Below, in pieces: positions 27,735-40,560 of a stretch of DNA of 64,000 nt. The stretch covers positions 6,065,501 to 6,129,500 of the forward strand of contig NZ_CP031030.1 of NCBI RefSeq assembly GCF_003711225.1, in the 5' to 3' direction. The stretch comes from Runella sp. SP2 (GTDB taxonomy: Bacteria > Bacteroidota > Bacteroidia > Cytophagales > Spirosomataceae). A program made the position numbers and the translations under genes. Position 1 is the first letter of the stretch; each line of letters begins with the position of its first letter. The notes under the pieces were generated by a model that saw only the letters and a list, made by a program, of their open reading frames with translations, ran no database searches and was not told the DNA's origin.

Positions 27735-30173
27735 ATGCCGTTTCCGAAATTTCTTAAAATAGGGCTTTACATTTTGGGTGGTTTTGCGGTACTCGCAGGC
27801 GGGGCGTTGACGTGGGCATACCAATACCGCGACGATGTATTTCAGTACTTACTCAAAGAGGCCAATGCCCGCATCCGTGGGACAGTGACGGCCCGTAAGC
27901 TTGATTTTACTCCTTTTGCTGGCGGTTTTGGCTTGTCGTTTACACTTTTTGACATTCATCTGCGCGACAGTGCCTACGCAATTCACCACAAAGAACTACT
28001 GGCGCTGGAACGGCTGACGGTTCACATCGACTTGCGGCATTTACTTCGTAAACAGTTGCAAATCAATTCAGTAACGGTTGATAAAGGAAAACTATCGGTT
28101 TTTGTGGATAAAAACGGGTACAGCAATTTGCAGGCAGTTGCTCCTAAAGATTCTTCATCGACCCAAGATACAACTACCAGCGCGGAGGGTTCTTTGGGGA
28201 AAGAGTTACTCAAAAGCCTTCGCCAAGTAAAAGTGAAGGAAATGGAGGTGCATTTGCAAGATTCGTTGAAAGGAAAAGATATTCACTTTTGTTTGGAAAA
28301 AATAACCAATGACCTCGAACGCACCGATACCTGTTTGTGGGTACACCTGCGGGGAAAAACGCAGTTTCGTCAGTTGACTTTTAATCTGAATCGGGGTGGG
28401 TTTCTGGAAAATAAGGCAACAGAGCTTGATTTACACTTGTCGTACGACCTTCACCGACGCGTGGGTATTGGCCCTTCTGAAGTGTTGGTCGAGCAAGATA
28501 AGTTTCGATTACGGGGCAGTTTTGATTTTAAAGACGAAGGCCGAGTTCAGTTGTTTGTCAGTACTGACACCATCGCTGCGCCAAGAGCGTTGTCAATTTT
28601 ACCACGACGATTGGCCAAACGTATCGCCAAACATAAAGTACTGCCCGTTGTCAGAGCCGAAGTGAGTGTCGATGGGCCACTGAGAACTGGAGCCGACCCT
28701 CACATTGAAGTGGATGTGCAAACCCAAACGTTTTTGTACAAAAGTGCGATTGGGCCACTCTCGCAGACACTGGGGCGAGCTCATTTTACGAACCGCGCCG
28801 ATACGTCGTTGCCCGTTAGCAACCAGAACTCCCGTTTGGTTGCCCCCCATGTGAGTGGGCTATTGTACGGCGTTATTCCCATGAATTTGTCGTTTACCAT
28901 TACTGATTTTGACGACCCATTTTTACACATGGAGGGCAATGCCAAAGCCAAAGTGGCTCGGTGTAAGGCGCTTTTTGACCCCAATCAGGTTCAGCCTAAA
29001 GCGGGGAATGTTGTGGTGAATTTTTGTTATAAAGGTAAAATTTCTCCCATTTTTGATCCGAAAACCAACCGACTAAACGGCAAACTTGACGGAAATGCCA
29101 AGCTAGAAAAGGTGGCGTTTTTATACACCCCCCAACAAATAGATATTCAACGTGTGGATGGCTTTGTTCGCTTTGCGGAAGACAAAGCAGATTTAACGTA
29201 TTTGCACGTGTATCACCAAAAAAATCAAGTACGGGTAAGTGGTAATGTGACGGGGCTAACGCCTTATGCCTTTGGGACAACGTCCTCGGTGAAGGCAAAG
29301 GTCTCGATTTTTGCGCCTGACTTGGGCTTAGACTGGGTACGAAATTACCGTCCAACTCCTCAAAAAACAACCAAGAAACAGTTGACAGACATTACCTCAA
29401 AGTTTATTCAAAACTTGGATTTAAAAGTTAATTTGGCGGCTCGACGGGTGCATTATCGGAAGTTTGAGGCGCAGGGAGTGAGCGGACGGGTGTATATGAC
29501 TCGCCAAGCTATCCGTTGTGAAGACGTAAAAATGCACGCTTTTGGGGGCGATTTTCGGGTGACGGGCGGCATTGAGCAGTTCGATTTACCAATCCATCGG
29601 TTGTATGCCAAAGGAAACGTGGCCAATGCCGACGTACAAAAGGTGTTTTATGCGTTTGAAAATTTTGGACAACAGACTGTTTCAGACCAAAACTTGAGCG
29701 GAACGCTGAGTACAGACTTTACGTATAGTACCCAATTAGACAAGGAGTTCCAGTTGTTGCCTAAAACCATGAAAGGGCAATTGAGTTTTAAATTGATCAA
29801 TGGCCAACTCAACTATTTTAAGCCACTCTTACGCATTCAAAAAGTACTTTTTAAGCGCCGTAATTTTCAAAAAATTCAGTTTGAAGGTCTTAAAAATGAT
29901 TTTGTCCTTCAAGGCCAAGAGTTGTCGATGAACCAAATGAAGGTGGCGTCTAGTGTATTGACCTTTTTTGTGGGAGGAACGTACAGTTTTGGCGATAAAA
30001 CTGATTTGTTGGTACATATTCCTCTGAATAACCTCAAGCGCAATCCTGACGAAGAGGAACTTGAAACATTGGATGGAAACAATTTGCTGATTCGGGCGGT
30101 GGATGAGCGGGGTGAAATCCGACTCAAGTATGACATGGATTGGCGCAAAAAAGTAAGGCGACCTCAACGATGA
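27735..30173 (+). CDS. AsmA-family protein
   Basis: The protein of about 812 residues has an N-terminal membrane anchor (MPFPKFLKIGLYILGGFAVL). A long extracytoplasmic region follows, starting with the AsmA-type segment ANARIRGTVTARKLDFTPF. The C-terminal part (about 600-800) has the repetitive beta pattern of AsmA_2 domains (LSGTLSTDFTYS, MKGQLSFKLINGQLNYFKPL). AsmA-like proteins are bridge-like lipid transport or outer-membrane homeostasis factors in other bacteria. ATG 27711 would add eight residues; 27735 gives a better signal anchor. It is a single gene followed by an A/T-rich gap. Confidence 0.85.
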   Translation: MPFPKFLKIGLYILGGFAVLAGGALTWAYQYRDDVFQYLLKEANARIRGTVTARKLDFTPFAGGFGLSFTLFDIHLRDSAYAIHHKELLALERLTVHIDLRHLLRKQLQINSVTVDKGKLSVFVDKNGYSNLQAVAPKDSSSTQDTTTSAEGSLGKELLKSLRQVKVKEMEVHLQDSLKGKDIHFCLEKITNDLERTDTCLWVHLRGKTQFRQLTFNLNRGGFLENKATELDLHLSYDLHRRVGIGPSEVLVEQDKFRLRGSFDFKDEGRVQLFVSTDTIAAPRALSILPRRLAKRIAKHKVLPVVRAEVSVDGPLRTGADPHIEVDVQTQTFLYKSAIGPLSQTLGRAHFTNRADTSLPVSNQNSRLVAPHVSGLLYGVIPMNLSFTITDFDDPFLHMEGNAKAKVARCKALFDPNQVQPKAGNVVVNFCYKGKISPIFDPKTNRLNGKLDGNAKLEKVAFLYTPQQIDIQRVDGFVRFAEDKADLTYLHVYHQKNQVRVSGNVTGLTPYAFGTTSSVKAKVSIFAPDLGLDWVRNYRPTPQKTTKKQLTDITSKFIQNLDLKVNLAARRVHYRKFEAQGVSGRVYMTRQAIRCEDVKMHAFGGDFRVTGGIEQFDLPIHRLYAKGNVANADVQKVFYAFENFGQQTVSDQNLSGTLSTDFTYSTQLDKEFQLLPKTMKGQLSFKLINGQLNYFKPLLRIQKVLFKRRNFQKIQFEGLKNDFVLQGQELSMNQMKVASSVLTFFVGGTYSFGDKTDLLVHIPLNNLKRNPDEEELETLDGNNLLIRAVDERGEIRLKYDMDWRKKVRRPQR

Positions 30174-30427
30174 CATAACAATTACTTAACAATAGGTGAG
30201 TGTTTATCAATGGCAGTTTTTCTCTGTTTTCGGTCAATACGCACTATTTTTAAGCGTTGTTTTCTCTTCAAAAAAACGTTTATCTTCTTCTTTTTTTTAA
30301 GTAAATTTTTGATTATCAGGTGCTTGGGTAAATAATATCTCCCTTTTTGAACTAATGTTTTATACAAGAAGATGGCTCCCAATCATTATAAAACGTAATG
30401 TAAATTGCTGCAAAACATAATATAAAA
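30174..30427. other. A/T-rich intergenic gap without a visible gene
   Basis: Poly-T and poly-A runs only. No convincing terminator, RNA or coding frame is seen before the regulatory repeats that begin at 30428. Confidence 0.4.
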
Positions 30428-30484
30428 TTAATGATTTGGTAACAAACTTAATAATGTAGCAACATTTGGGAAACAGTAATTTTG
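30428..30484 (+). promoter_or_regulatory. Pho-box-like direct repeats and -7 element of the porin gene
   Basis: TTAATG (30428) and GTAACA (30439) are 11 bp apart, within a shared block that reads TTAAYRATTTGGTAAYA. A second 11-bp pair, GCAACA (30459) and GAAACA (30470), runs into the -7 element TAATTTTG (30477-30484). No -33 TTG is at normal spacing, which fits activator-dependent transcription. Direct repeats with 11-bp spacing are the architecture recognised by PhoB-type regulators. The phosphate link comes from the genes behind it. Confidence 0.55.
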
Positions 30485-30530
30485 CACCGACAATTAACCC
30501 AAGACACCAATACAACTCTGACATCTGGAA

Positions 30531-31748
30531 ATGAAAAAGTACTTAGGAAGCGCTGCTTTCTTGGTGGGGCTATGCCTTGGCCAATCGTCTTATTCTCAGG
30601 TAGAAAAGCCCAAAGAAAGTACAGGACTGAAACTAGATTTAGCAAAAAAATGGTTTGAACGGATTAGTCTTCGCGGTTATGCGCAGGTTCGTTACAATCG
30701 CCTTTTTGAAACTAATTCTAAGTTGAAATGTGAACAGTGCGACAGATCATGGGGCGAAAATGGCGGCTTTTTTGTGCGCCGTGGACGGCTCATCCTTTCG
30801 GGTGATGTTTCCGACCGTTTGTACATCTACGTGCAGCCTGATTTTGCTTCTAACGTAAGCAATTCATTTCAACACAGCTTTCAGATTCGGGATGCGTATT
30901 TTGATTTAGCAGTTGATTCAAAAAAGGAATTTCGCTTTCGGGTTGGGCAAAGCAAAGTCCCTTACGGATTTGAAAACATGCAATCTTCGCAAAATCGCCT
31001 TTCGCTTGATCGGGTTGATGCCCTCAATAGTTCAGTGGCCAACGAGCGCGATTTGGGTGTAATGTTTTATTGGGCTAATGCCAACATCCGAGAACGTTTT
31101 GCCTTCTTGGTAAAATCAGGCTTAAAAGGCAGCGGCGACTATGGCATTTTTGGGTTGGGTGTTTACAATGGCCAAACCGCTAACAGGGCAGAAGTCAACA
31201 ATAACTCCCACGTTGTGGCCCGCCTCACTTATCCCTTTAAATTCAAGAATGGCCAGTACGTGGAAGCTAGTATTCAGGGATATAGTGGGAAATATACCAT
31301 TGAGAAAGATGCAGCCAATAAAGGTACCCAAACGTTGTTTGATGACCGCCGTGCGGCAGCCTCATTGGTTGTTTATCCTCAACCTTTTGGCTTTCAAGCA
31401 GAGTATAATGTAGGCAAAGGGCCAGAGTTTGACCCCGCTACCATGACTACCCAACTAAAAAAACTTTGGGGAGGTTATGCCCAAGTGATGTATCGTTATA
31501 ATTGTCCGAATCATCAGTTGATGCCCTTTGCTAAGTATCAATATTATCATGGCGGAAAAAAACAAGAAATAGATGCTCGCCGCTATATCGTAAATGACAT
31601 AGAGCTGGGAGTAGAGTGGCAATGGAAAGATTATTTTGAGCTAACGGCGCTCTATACTATATCAGACCGTGTGTTTGAAGATAGTAAATTACCCCAAAAT
31701 CATCAGAAGGGGAGCTTGTTGCGGCTCCAGGCGCAGTTTAACTTTTAG
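30531..31748 (+). CDS. Phosphate-selective porin O/P family outer-membrane protein
   Basis: This 405-residue protein has a signal peptide (MKKYLGSAAFLVGLCLGQ, cleaved near SYSQ) and alternating beta-strand sequence to the C-terminal aromatic residue (LRLQAQFNF), as expected for a 16-strand barrel. The sequence resembles the porin O/P family (RISLRGYAQVRYNRLFETN, FFVRRGRLILSGDVSDRLYI, FRVGQSKVPYGFEN). A Cys pair (KCEQCDRSWG) near residue 65 may form a loop disulfide. It probably passes phosphate or polyphosphate through the outer membrane. The 3' terminator at 31845 makes it a single transcription unit. Confidence 0.88.
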   Translation: MKKYLGSAAFLVGLCLGQSSYSQVEKPKESTGLKLDLAKKWFERISLRGYAQVRYNRLFETNSKLKCEQCDRSWGENGGFFVRRGRLILSGDVSDRLYIYVQPDFASNVSNSFQHSFQIRDAYFDLAVDSKKEFRFRVGQSKVPYGFENMQSSQNRLSLDRVDALNSSVANERDLGVMFYWANANIRERFAFLVKSGLKGSGDYGIFGLGVYNGQTANRAEVNNNSHVVARLTYPFKFKNGQYVEASIQGYSGKYTIEKDAANKGTQTLFDDRRAAASLVVYPQPFGFQAEYNVGKGPEFDPATMTTQLKKLWGGYAQVMYRYNCPNHQLMPFAKYQYYHGGKKQEIDARRYIVNDIELGVEWQWKDYFELTALYTISDRVFEDSKLPQNHQKGSLLRLQAQFNF

Positions 31749-31844
31749 TCAATACGTAACAATTTATTAACATTGGAGTAGGCGTCGCGTTTTAGTCTCT
31801 TCACTTTTTTAGGTTAAGCTTTCGTCTTTACTTTTTTATCAGTG

Positions 31845-31886
31845 GCACAAAAAGGGAGATAATCTCCTTCCTTTTTGTGCTTTTTT
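31845..31886 (+). terminator. Intrinsic terminator after the porin gene
   Basis: GCACAAAAAGG (31845-31855) pairs with CCTTTTTGTGC (31870-31880). An inner GGAGAT/ATCTCC extends the stem, and six T follow. Confidence 0.85.
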
Positions 31887-32017
31887 GTTTGTTAAAATAT
31901 TGATAATCAATAATTTTGTGGATGGTTCGGGTTTATTGTGCCATTTTTTTTAGAAAAAAGTTCGGGAGAAGTGTCTCAAAGTAAATACAACTCGCTGAAA
32001 ACCTGACCTTTGAAAAA

Positions 32018-32130
32018 TTAACACAAAATTAACAATTTGGTAACAAATGAAATTTTACAGCATCCCTGCACTGACACCATTTTTGAATCGAAAATTGACC
32101 AAAGACAGCAATAAAATTCTGACATCGCTT
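32018..32130 (+). promoter_or_regulatory. Orphan duplicate of the porin promoter and leader
   Basis: TTAACA (32018), TTAACA (32029) and GTAACA (32040) repeat with exact 11-bp spacing. CATTTTTG (32078-32085) lies 49 bp from the TTAACA at 32029, the same offset as in the porin promoter. The following leader (GACAGCAATAAAATTCTGAC) resembles the porin leader (GACACCAATACAACTCTGAC), but no start codon or gene follows it. It is either a second promoter for the downstream genes or the leftover of a lost porin paralogue. Confidence 0.55.
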
Positions 32131-32179
32131 TCAAAAAGAGACTGCTAAGTAAGAAACTTCGAGCTTGTTGTGCTTGAAT

Positions 32180-32236
32180 TTAACAATTTGGTAATACTCG
32201 ACACATACTTACTACACACTCTCATTCTTAATTTTG
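32180..32236 (+). promoter_or_regulatory. Pho-box-like repeats and -7 element before DUF2490-PiT
   Basis: TTAACA (32180) and GTAATA (32191) lie in a TTAACAATTTGGTAATA block, 49 bp ahead of TAATTTTG (32229-32236). That is the same distance as in the porin promoter at 30428/30477. The predicted transcript starts about 32243, only a few bases before ATG 32248. Confidence 0.55.
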
Positions 32237-32247
32237 CACATCATTCA

Positions 32248-33159
32248 ATGACATCAATTCGTTGTTTGCTGTTCTGTACGTCAGAACACATTTTTTTACC
32301 GAACAGAACTTTCATTCTAAATTTTATCGGGGCGCTTTTCCTTATTATGGTTTCTACCTCTTTGCCATCCGTTTCACAAAGCCCACGACGCTATTATCAC
32401 ATTGCGAATGGTTGGACAGATGTGAACATCTCGGGGAAAATTGCGGGTAAATTTTCTTGGCAGTTAGAAAACCAGCACCGTCGTCAGGATATGCAAGGAG
32501 CATACAAATCAGAAACGACCACGGGCAACCCCTACAATAACCTCAATCAGCACATTTTTCGCCCGTTTATTCATTACCAAGTCAATCCCAACGTTCGAGT
32601 ATCGTTGATGCCTTTCGGATGGATTGGTTCCAATCGTTTTGCTGAGGGAAAGCCGTTTGCATTTTTCTCGGAATTGCGCGTGTCGCCGCAAGTTATTCTG
32701 ACCCAAAACCTAGGACGTCTTCGGGTTGACCACCGTTTTCGCTATGAGTTTCGTTGGCTGGGTAAAAACCAAGAACTGAACGATAAATCGTTTGTGTATG
32801 GTGGCGACTTTTCGGAAACGAGCTACCGCGAGCGTTTTCGCTACCAAGCTAAGCTGACCTGGCCGCTTAACCACGCCCAAATGGCAGACAAAACTCTGTA
32901 TGCACAAGCATACAACGAGCTTTTTGTAAATATGGGAAAGAATATCAGTAACCTACATTTATTTGACCAAAATCGGGTATTGGTTGGGTTGGGTTATCGC
33001 CTCAATCACCACTATAGCGTGGAAGCATCGTATATGCAGCAAACCATTTTTAGATTTAACAATACCGACAAGAACAACGTCGATTTGAATAATATTTTGC
33101 AACTGAACTTTGTACTGTCCAATGTGGAATCGCTTTTTAAAAAGAAGGCGTCTCATTAA
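32248..33159 (+). CDS. DUF2490 family outer-membrane protein, phosphate-locus copy
   Basis: About 303 residues. After a hydrophobic stretch (NFIGALFLIMVSTSLPSVSQ) comes the DUF2490 pattern: NGWTDVNISGKIAGKFSWQL near the N-terminus, then amphipathic strands (LRVSPQVILTQNLGRLRVDH, RFRYEFRWLG) and a C-terminal strand NILQLNFVLS. A beta-barrel or periplasmic beta protein is likely; the family has no proven role. ATG 32248 is chosen because an upstream promoter excludes the ATG/GTG candidates at 32170. ATG 32347 is an alternative start that leaves only a short signal peptide. PiT follows 21 bp after the stop, so the two form an operon. Confidence 0.75.
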   Translation: MTSIRCLLFCTSEHIFLPNRTFILNFIGALFLIMVSTSLPSVSQSPRRYYHIANGWTDVNISGKIAGKFSWQLENQHRRQDMQGAYKSETTTGNPYNNLNQHIFRPFIHYQVNPNVRVSLMPFGWIGSNRFAEGKPFAFFSELRVSPQVILTQNLGRLRVDHRFRYEFRWLGKNQELNDKSFVYGGDFSETSYRERFRYQAKLTWPLNHAQMADKTLYAQAYNELFVNMGKNISNLHLFDQNRVLVGLGYRLNHHYSVEASYMQQTIFRFNNTDKNNVDLNNILQLNFVLSNVESLFKKKASH

Positions 33160-33180
33160 TTCACTTTTATTTAAAAAATC

Positions 33181-34602
33181 ATGTTTGGCTTAGAGACTGA
33201 CATCTTCATCCTCCTGTTTATCTGTATCTTGTGCGCTTGTGCATTTGAGTTTGTGAATGGTTTTCACGACACTGCCAACGCCGTAGCTACGGTTATTTAT
33301 ACCAACTCACTCAAGCCAACAACGGCGGTAGTGTGGTCAGGATTTTGTAATTTTTTAGGGGTACTCTTGGGAGGAATTGCCGTGGCGATGGGTATCGTCA
33401 ACTTGCTGCCCGTGGAGCTACTGATAGATCAAAATATCTACCATAGCATTGCCATGGTGTTAGCGCTGCTGTTGAGTGCTATCATCTGGAACTTTGGTAC
33501 GTGGTATTTTGGCTTGCCAGCATCCAGTTCGCACACCTTGATTGGGTCAATCTTGGGGGTTGGTTTGGCGTTTTCGATGATGCCCGAGGCGGCCGACGGC
33601 GCAGGGGTTAACTGGAGCAAAGCAACCGAAATCTTTGCTTCATTGTTGCTTTCTCCGTTGGTAGGTTTCAGCTTGGCGGTGGTGTTGATGTTTACATTGC
33701 GTCGTGCTCTTAACAAGGAAGCACGCGAACAAGTATTTAGCGAACCTAAGAAAACCCAAGAACCTCCGACTTGGATTCGTGCGATTTTAATTTTGACTTG
33801 CACGGGCGTGAGCTTTTTTCATGGCAACAACGACGGACAAAAAGGCGTCGGTTTGGTAATGTTGATTTTGATTGGGGTCGTACCTGCTTACTTTTCGTTA
33901 AACGACCAGATTGATCCACGTATGGTAAAAGATAACTTGGTGGCGATTGAACAAACGATGAGCAAAATTGACACAACACTGCTGGGAATTGAAGACAAAA
34001 AGCGTTTGGCAAAAGTCAACGGTAGCACCAAAGATTTGATGAAAGTGATTAGCGCAGCCGACTCAGCGGGACATATAGAACCCAACGCACGCCTAGAAGC
34101 TCGTCGTGATATTTTGGTGATTAACAGCAGTTTGAAAAAATTGATGGACAGCGAGTCGGTGAGTATGAGCGACCAAGACAAGAAAATCATCAAAGAAAAC
34201 ACGGACGACAAAAAAGGACTTCGCCGTTTGACAGATTACGCACCTTTTTGGGTGGTATTGATGATTTCGTTGTCGTTGGGCTTAGGGACGATGGTCGGTT
34301 GGAAGCGTATTGTCGTGACAGTAGGCGAAAAAATCGGTAAGTCGCACTTGACGTATGCCCAGGGTGCTTCGGCCGAATTGGTGGCAAGTATGGGTATCGG
34401 GATTGCTTCGGGTTTTGGATTACCAGTAAGTACGACCCACATGCTTTCGTCGGGGATTGCGGGTACGATGGTGGCCAGTAAAGGGATTAAAAACCTCCAA
34501 GCCAAAACCGTGCGTAATATCTTGATGGCTTGGGTGCTTACTTTGCCTGTCTCGATTTTCTTGTCATTTACCTTGTATGTCTTTTTCCGTTGGATTTTCT
34601 AA
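33181..34602 (+). CDS. PiT-family inorganic phosphate transporter
   Basis: This 473-residue inner-membrane carrier has two PiT repeats. The N-terminal signature is NGFHDTANAVATVIYTN with PASSSHTLIGSILGVGLA. The C-terminal one is GASAELVASMGIGIASGFGL with PVSTTHMLSSGI. About ten membrane helices surround a soluble loop (about 235-345) with many charged residues, longer than in E. coli PitA. It imports phosphate (often as a metal-phosphate complex) with protons or sodium. It is the second gene of a DUF2490-PiT unit behind Pho-box-like repeats. Confidence 0.94.
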   Translation: MFGLETDIFILLFICILCACAFEFVNGFHDTANAVATVIYTNSLKPTTAVVWSGFCNFLGVLLGGIAVAMGIVNLLPVELLIDQNIYHSIAMVLALLLSAIIWNFGTWYFGLPASSSHTLIGSILGVGLAFSMMPEAADGAGVNWSKATEIFASLLLSPLVGFSLAVVLMFTLRRALNKEAREQVFSEPKKTQEPPTWIRAILILTCTGVSFFHGNNDGQKGVGLVMLILIGVVPAYFSLNDQIDPRMVKDNLVAIEQTMSKIDTTLLGIEDKKRLAKVNGSTKDLMKVISAADSAGHIEPNARLEARRDILVINSSLKKLMDSESVSMSDQDKKIIKENTDDKKGLRRLTDYAPFWVVLMISLSLGLGTMVGWKRIVVTVGEKIGKSHLTYAQGASAELVASMGIGIASGFGLPVSTTHMLSSGIAGTMVASKGIKNLQAKTVRNILMAWVLTLPVSIFLSFTLYVFFRWIF

Positions 34603-34623
34603 GCTAAATAGCTTACAATAAAG

Positions 34624-34660
34624 AACGCTGACAGTATTTTTAAGCTGTCAGCGTTTTTTT
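34624..34660 (+). terminator. Intrinsic terminator after PiT
   Basis: AACGCTGACAG pairs perfectly with CTGTCAGCGTT, loop of about ten nucleotides, followed by T7. Confidence 0.9.
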
Positions 34661-34764
34661 ATGATATAGAACCAATGCAACATTTCAGCAACTTTTAGCG
34701 TTAAAGTTTAGCAGAAAAAAACGATTTCGTTAAATTAGCCGCTTACGTTTTGTCCCGATCGCTT

Positions 34765-36792
34765 ATGCAAAAGCATTTCTTTATACCCAGTTTGGCCTTT
34801 GTGGGTTGCTTAACCCTCTTCACGGCTTGTAACTCCACCCAGTCAATGTTTAAGGAGGGTATTTCTAAGTTTGACAAAGGGGAGTATGAGTTGGCTATCA
34901 AAGACCTCCGCACCGTTGCAAATGCTAACTACGAACCCTCGCGTACCAATTACTTATTGGCCGAATCGTACCGTTTATCTAACCGTTTCGAGTTAGCCGC
35001 TCCTTACTACAAAAAGGCGTTAGAAGCGGGCAATCCTGACCCCGAAATACCTTTCCATTATGCGTACATGCTCAAAGCCTCGGGCGAGTACGTGGAGGCC
35101 GCCAAGCAATTGGAAAAATATTTGGCCAGCAATCCTACTAACAAAGTAAACGTGGAAAAGGCCAATCGGGAGCTATATACGCTGCGTTCGATTGACGTTT
35201 TGCGAGATAAAAAGACGTTTTATCGGGTGCAAAACCTCGAAAAGTTGAATACCGCAGGCGGGGAATATGGCCCTTTCGTAAAAGATGGAAATCTGATTTT
35301 TGCCTCTACTCGAAAAAATACCGCTTACAAAACAAATGGTATGCCGATGTTGGGGATTTATAAAGTAAAACTCGCCGACGAGTACGCCGAAACCTCAGGT
35401 GAAGCCGAGCCATTTAGCCCTGCGTCTTTCTTGGAAGGTGTCAACGAAGCCGACGTGACTTTTACCAAAGATGGCAAAACTGTGGTGTTTTCGCGTGCCA
35501 ATACGGGGGGCAAAAAAGGAACGGCCGACTGCGATTTGTACCTGAGCCGTTTGGTCAGTGGAAAGTGGTCAGAACCGCGCATGATTCCCGTGAGTGACTC
35601 CGCTTCGTGGGACGCTAACCCTGCTTTCTCGCGCGATGGACGGACGTTGTATTTCTGTTCTAATCGCCCAGGCGGAGTGGGAGGAATTGACATTTATCGG
35701 GCCAACATGGATGCCTCGGGGCGTTTTAGTAAGCCCGTTAATATGGGCAAAGACATAAATACCCCAGGCGACGAAATGTTTCCTTACGTAGGCCCCGACT
35801 CAAAACTTTATTTCTCTTCGGATGGCCATCCAGGACTAGGGAAATTGGATGTGTTCGTCGCTACCCGTTCGCAAGGAGTGATTACGGTCGAGAACCTTGG
35901 GCCACCAATCAACACCCGTTTTGATGATTTTGGAATGGTATATGTCGATGATGAAATGCGTTTTGGCTTTTTTGCTTCTAACCGTACGGGTGGAAAAGGC
36001 GACGATGATATTTATCTTTTTGAGGATGAAAGTGTGGGACTGGATTCGACGCAGTTGGCCGAATTGGAAAAGTTGCCGATTGATGACCCACGCCGCCGTA
36101 CCGTTGGTAAACCTGAGCCTCCTAAAATCGTTAATTATTTCTTAGCAGGAACGGTAAGTTCAAACGATACGCCTGCTGCAACGCTTGATTCGGCCATTGT
36201 GAAAATGTACGAAGTAAGCTCGGATAGCTTGGTAGGACAAGGAATCAGCCGCGATGGAGGTATTTTTGGGACGTTCCCCTTGGAAGAAGGGAAAGATTAT
36301 ACGCTTTTGATTGAACGTAAGGGCTACATCACAAAACGCGATGCTTTCTCGATGGCAGGAAAGGCCATTCCGCAGATTTTTCGTAAAAAACTGACGATGG
36401 ACACGACCTTTTACGTAGCGTTCAAACTTGACCGTTTGGCGCTAAACAAGACGTTTGTGCTTGAAAACATTTATTACGATTTGGATAAGTTCAACATCCG
36501 CGCTGATGCTGCCGTAGAGCTTGACAAGCTGGTTCAGATTTTGAAAGATAATCCAACGGTAAAAATTGAATTGAGTTCACATACCGACGACCGTTCGTCA
36601 GATGCGTACAATAATAAACTTTCACAAAATCGTGCGCAGTCGGCTGTTGATTACATTGTCTCAAAAGGTGTTGAAAAAGACCGATTGGAGGCCAAAGGAT
36701 ACGGCGAAACGCGCTTGATTATCAAGAAAGCACAAACTGAAGAAGAACACCAAAAGAACCGTCGTACAGAGTTTACGATTTTGAGTTACTAA
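34765..36792 (+). CDS. TPR-PD40-OmpA lipoprotein (PorE/OmpA family)
   Basis: A 675-residue lipoprotein with lipobox FTAC (residues about 20-23 from MQKHFFIPSL). It has TPR-like repeats (about 25-140; FDKGEYELAIKDL, AAPYYKKALEAGNP, EYVEAAKQLEKYL) and a PD40 beta-propeller (about 160-440; NPAFSRDGRTLYFCSNRPGG). A carboxypeptidase-regulatory-like domain (about 460-560) precedes a C-terminal OmpA peptidoglycan-binding domain (about 570-675; SSHTDDRSSDAYNNKLSQNR). The order matches T9SS-associated PorE-like proteins that anchor the machinery to peptidoglycan, but it is also common in other Bacteroidota proteins. A TTG at 34750 is an alternative start; ATG 34765 gives the better signal peptide. Confidence 0.9.
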   Translation: MQKHFFIPSLAFVGCLTLFTACNSTQSMFKEGISKFDKGEYELAIKDLRTVANANYEPSRTNYLLAESYRLSNRFELAAPYYKKALEAGNPDPEIPFHYAYMLKASGEYVEAAKQLEKYLASNPTNKVNVEKANRELYTLRSIDVLRDKKTFYRVQNLEKLNTAGGEYGPFVKDGNLIFASTRKNTAYKTNGMPMLGIYKVKLADEYAETSGEAEPFSPASFLEGVNEADVTFTKDGKTVVFSRANTGGKKGTADCDLYLSRLVSGKWSEPRMIPVSDSASWDANPAFSRDGRTLYFCSNRPGGVGGIDIYRANMDASGRFSKPVNMGKDINTPGDEMFPYVGPDSKLYFSSDGHPGLGKLDVFVATRSQGVITVENLGPPINTRFDDFGMVYVDDEMRFGFFASNRTGGKGDDDIYLFEDESVGLDSTQLAELEKLPIDDPRRRTVGKPEPPKIVNYFLAGTVSSNDTPAATLDSAIVKMYEVSSDSLVGQGISRDGGIFGTFPLEEGKDYTLLIERKGYITKRDAFSMAGKAIPQIFRKKLTMDTTFYVAFKLDRLALNKTFVLENIYYDLDKFNIRADAAVELDKLVQILKDNPTVKIELSSHTDDRSSDAYNNKLSQNRAQSAVDYIVSKGVEKDRLEAKGYGETRLIIKKAQTEEEHQKNRRTEFTILSY

Positions 36793-36820
36793 GTAGCGCG
36801 GTTATCTGTTATTGGTGAAC

Positions 36821-36860
36821 CAACAAAAAGCCCAACTCCTCGGAGTTGGGCTTTTTGTTG
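36821..36860. terminator. Bidirectional terminator
   Basis: CAACAAAAAGCCCAACTCC and its exact complement flank a two-base loop (TC) at the centre. A-rich and T-rich ends make it work in both directions, for the OmpA gene (+) and the beta-galactosidase (-). Confidence 0.9.
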
Positions 36861-36866
36861 TGGAGA

Positions 36867-36882
36867 GGGTTGCTCACAACCC
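36867..36882 (-). repeat. Dispersed hairpin repeat copy, reverse orientation
   Basis: GGGTTGCTCACAACCC on the plus strand, i.e. GGGTTGTGAGCAACCC on the minus strand, between the bidirectional terminator and the beta-galactosidase stop. Confidence 0.6.
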
Positions 36883-36896
36883 GACCACTCACTACA

Positions 36897-40560
<3,664 letters not shown>

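Noticed and set aside
27674-27824. 51-residue N-terminal extension of the aldo/keto reductase
   Set aside because: It has no family similarity and overlaps the start of the divergent AsmA-like gene; MQYRRFGRTDWQVSEIGYG is the usual start.
30182-30382. 66-residue minus ORF between AsmA-like and porin genes
   Set aside because: Lysine-rich low-complexity translation of an A/T-rich gap; no homology-like features or start signals.
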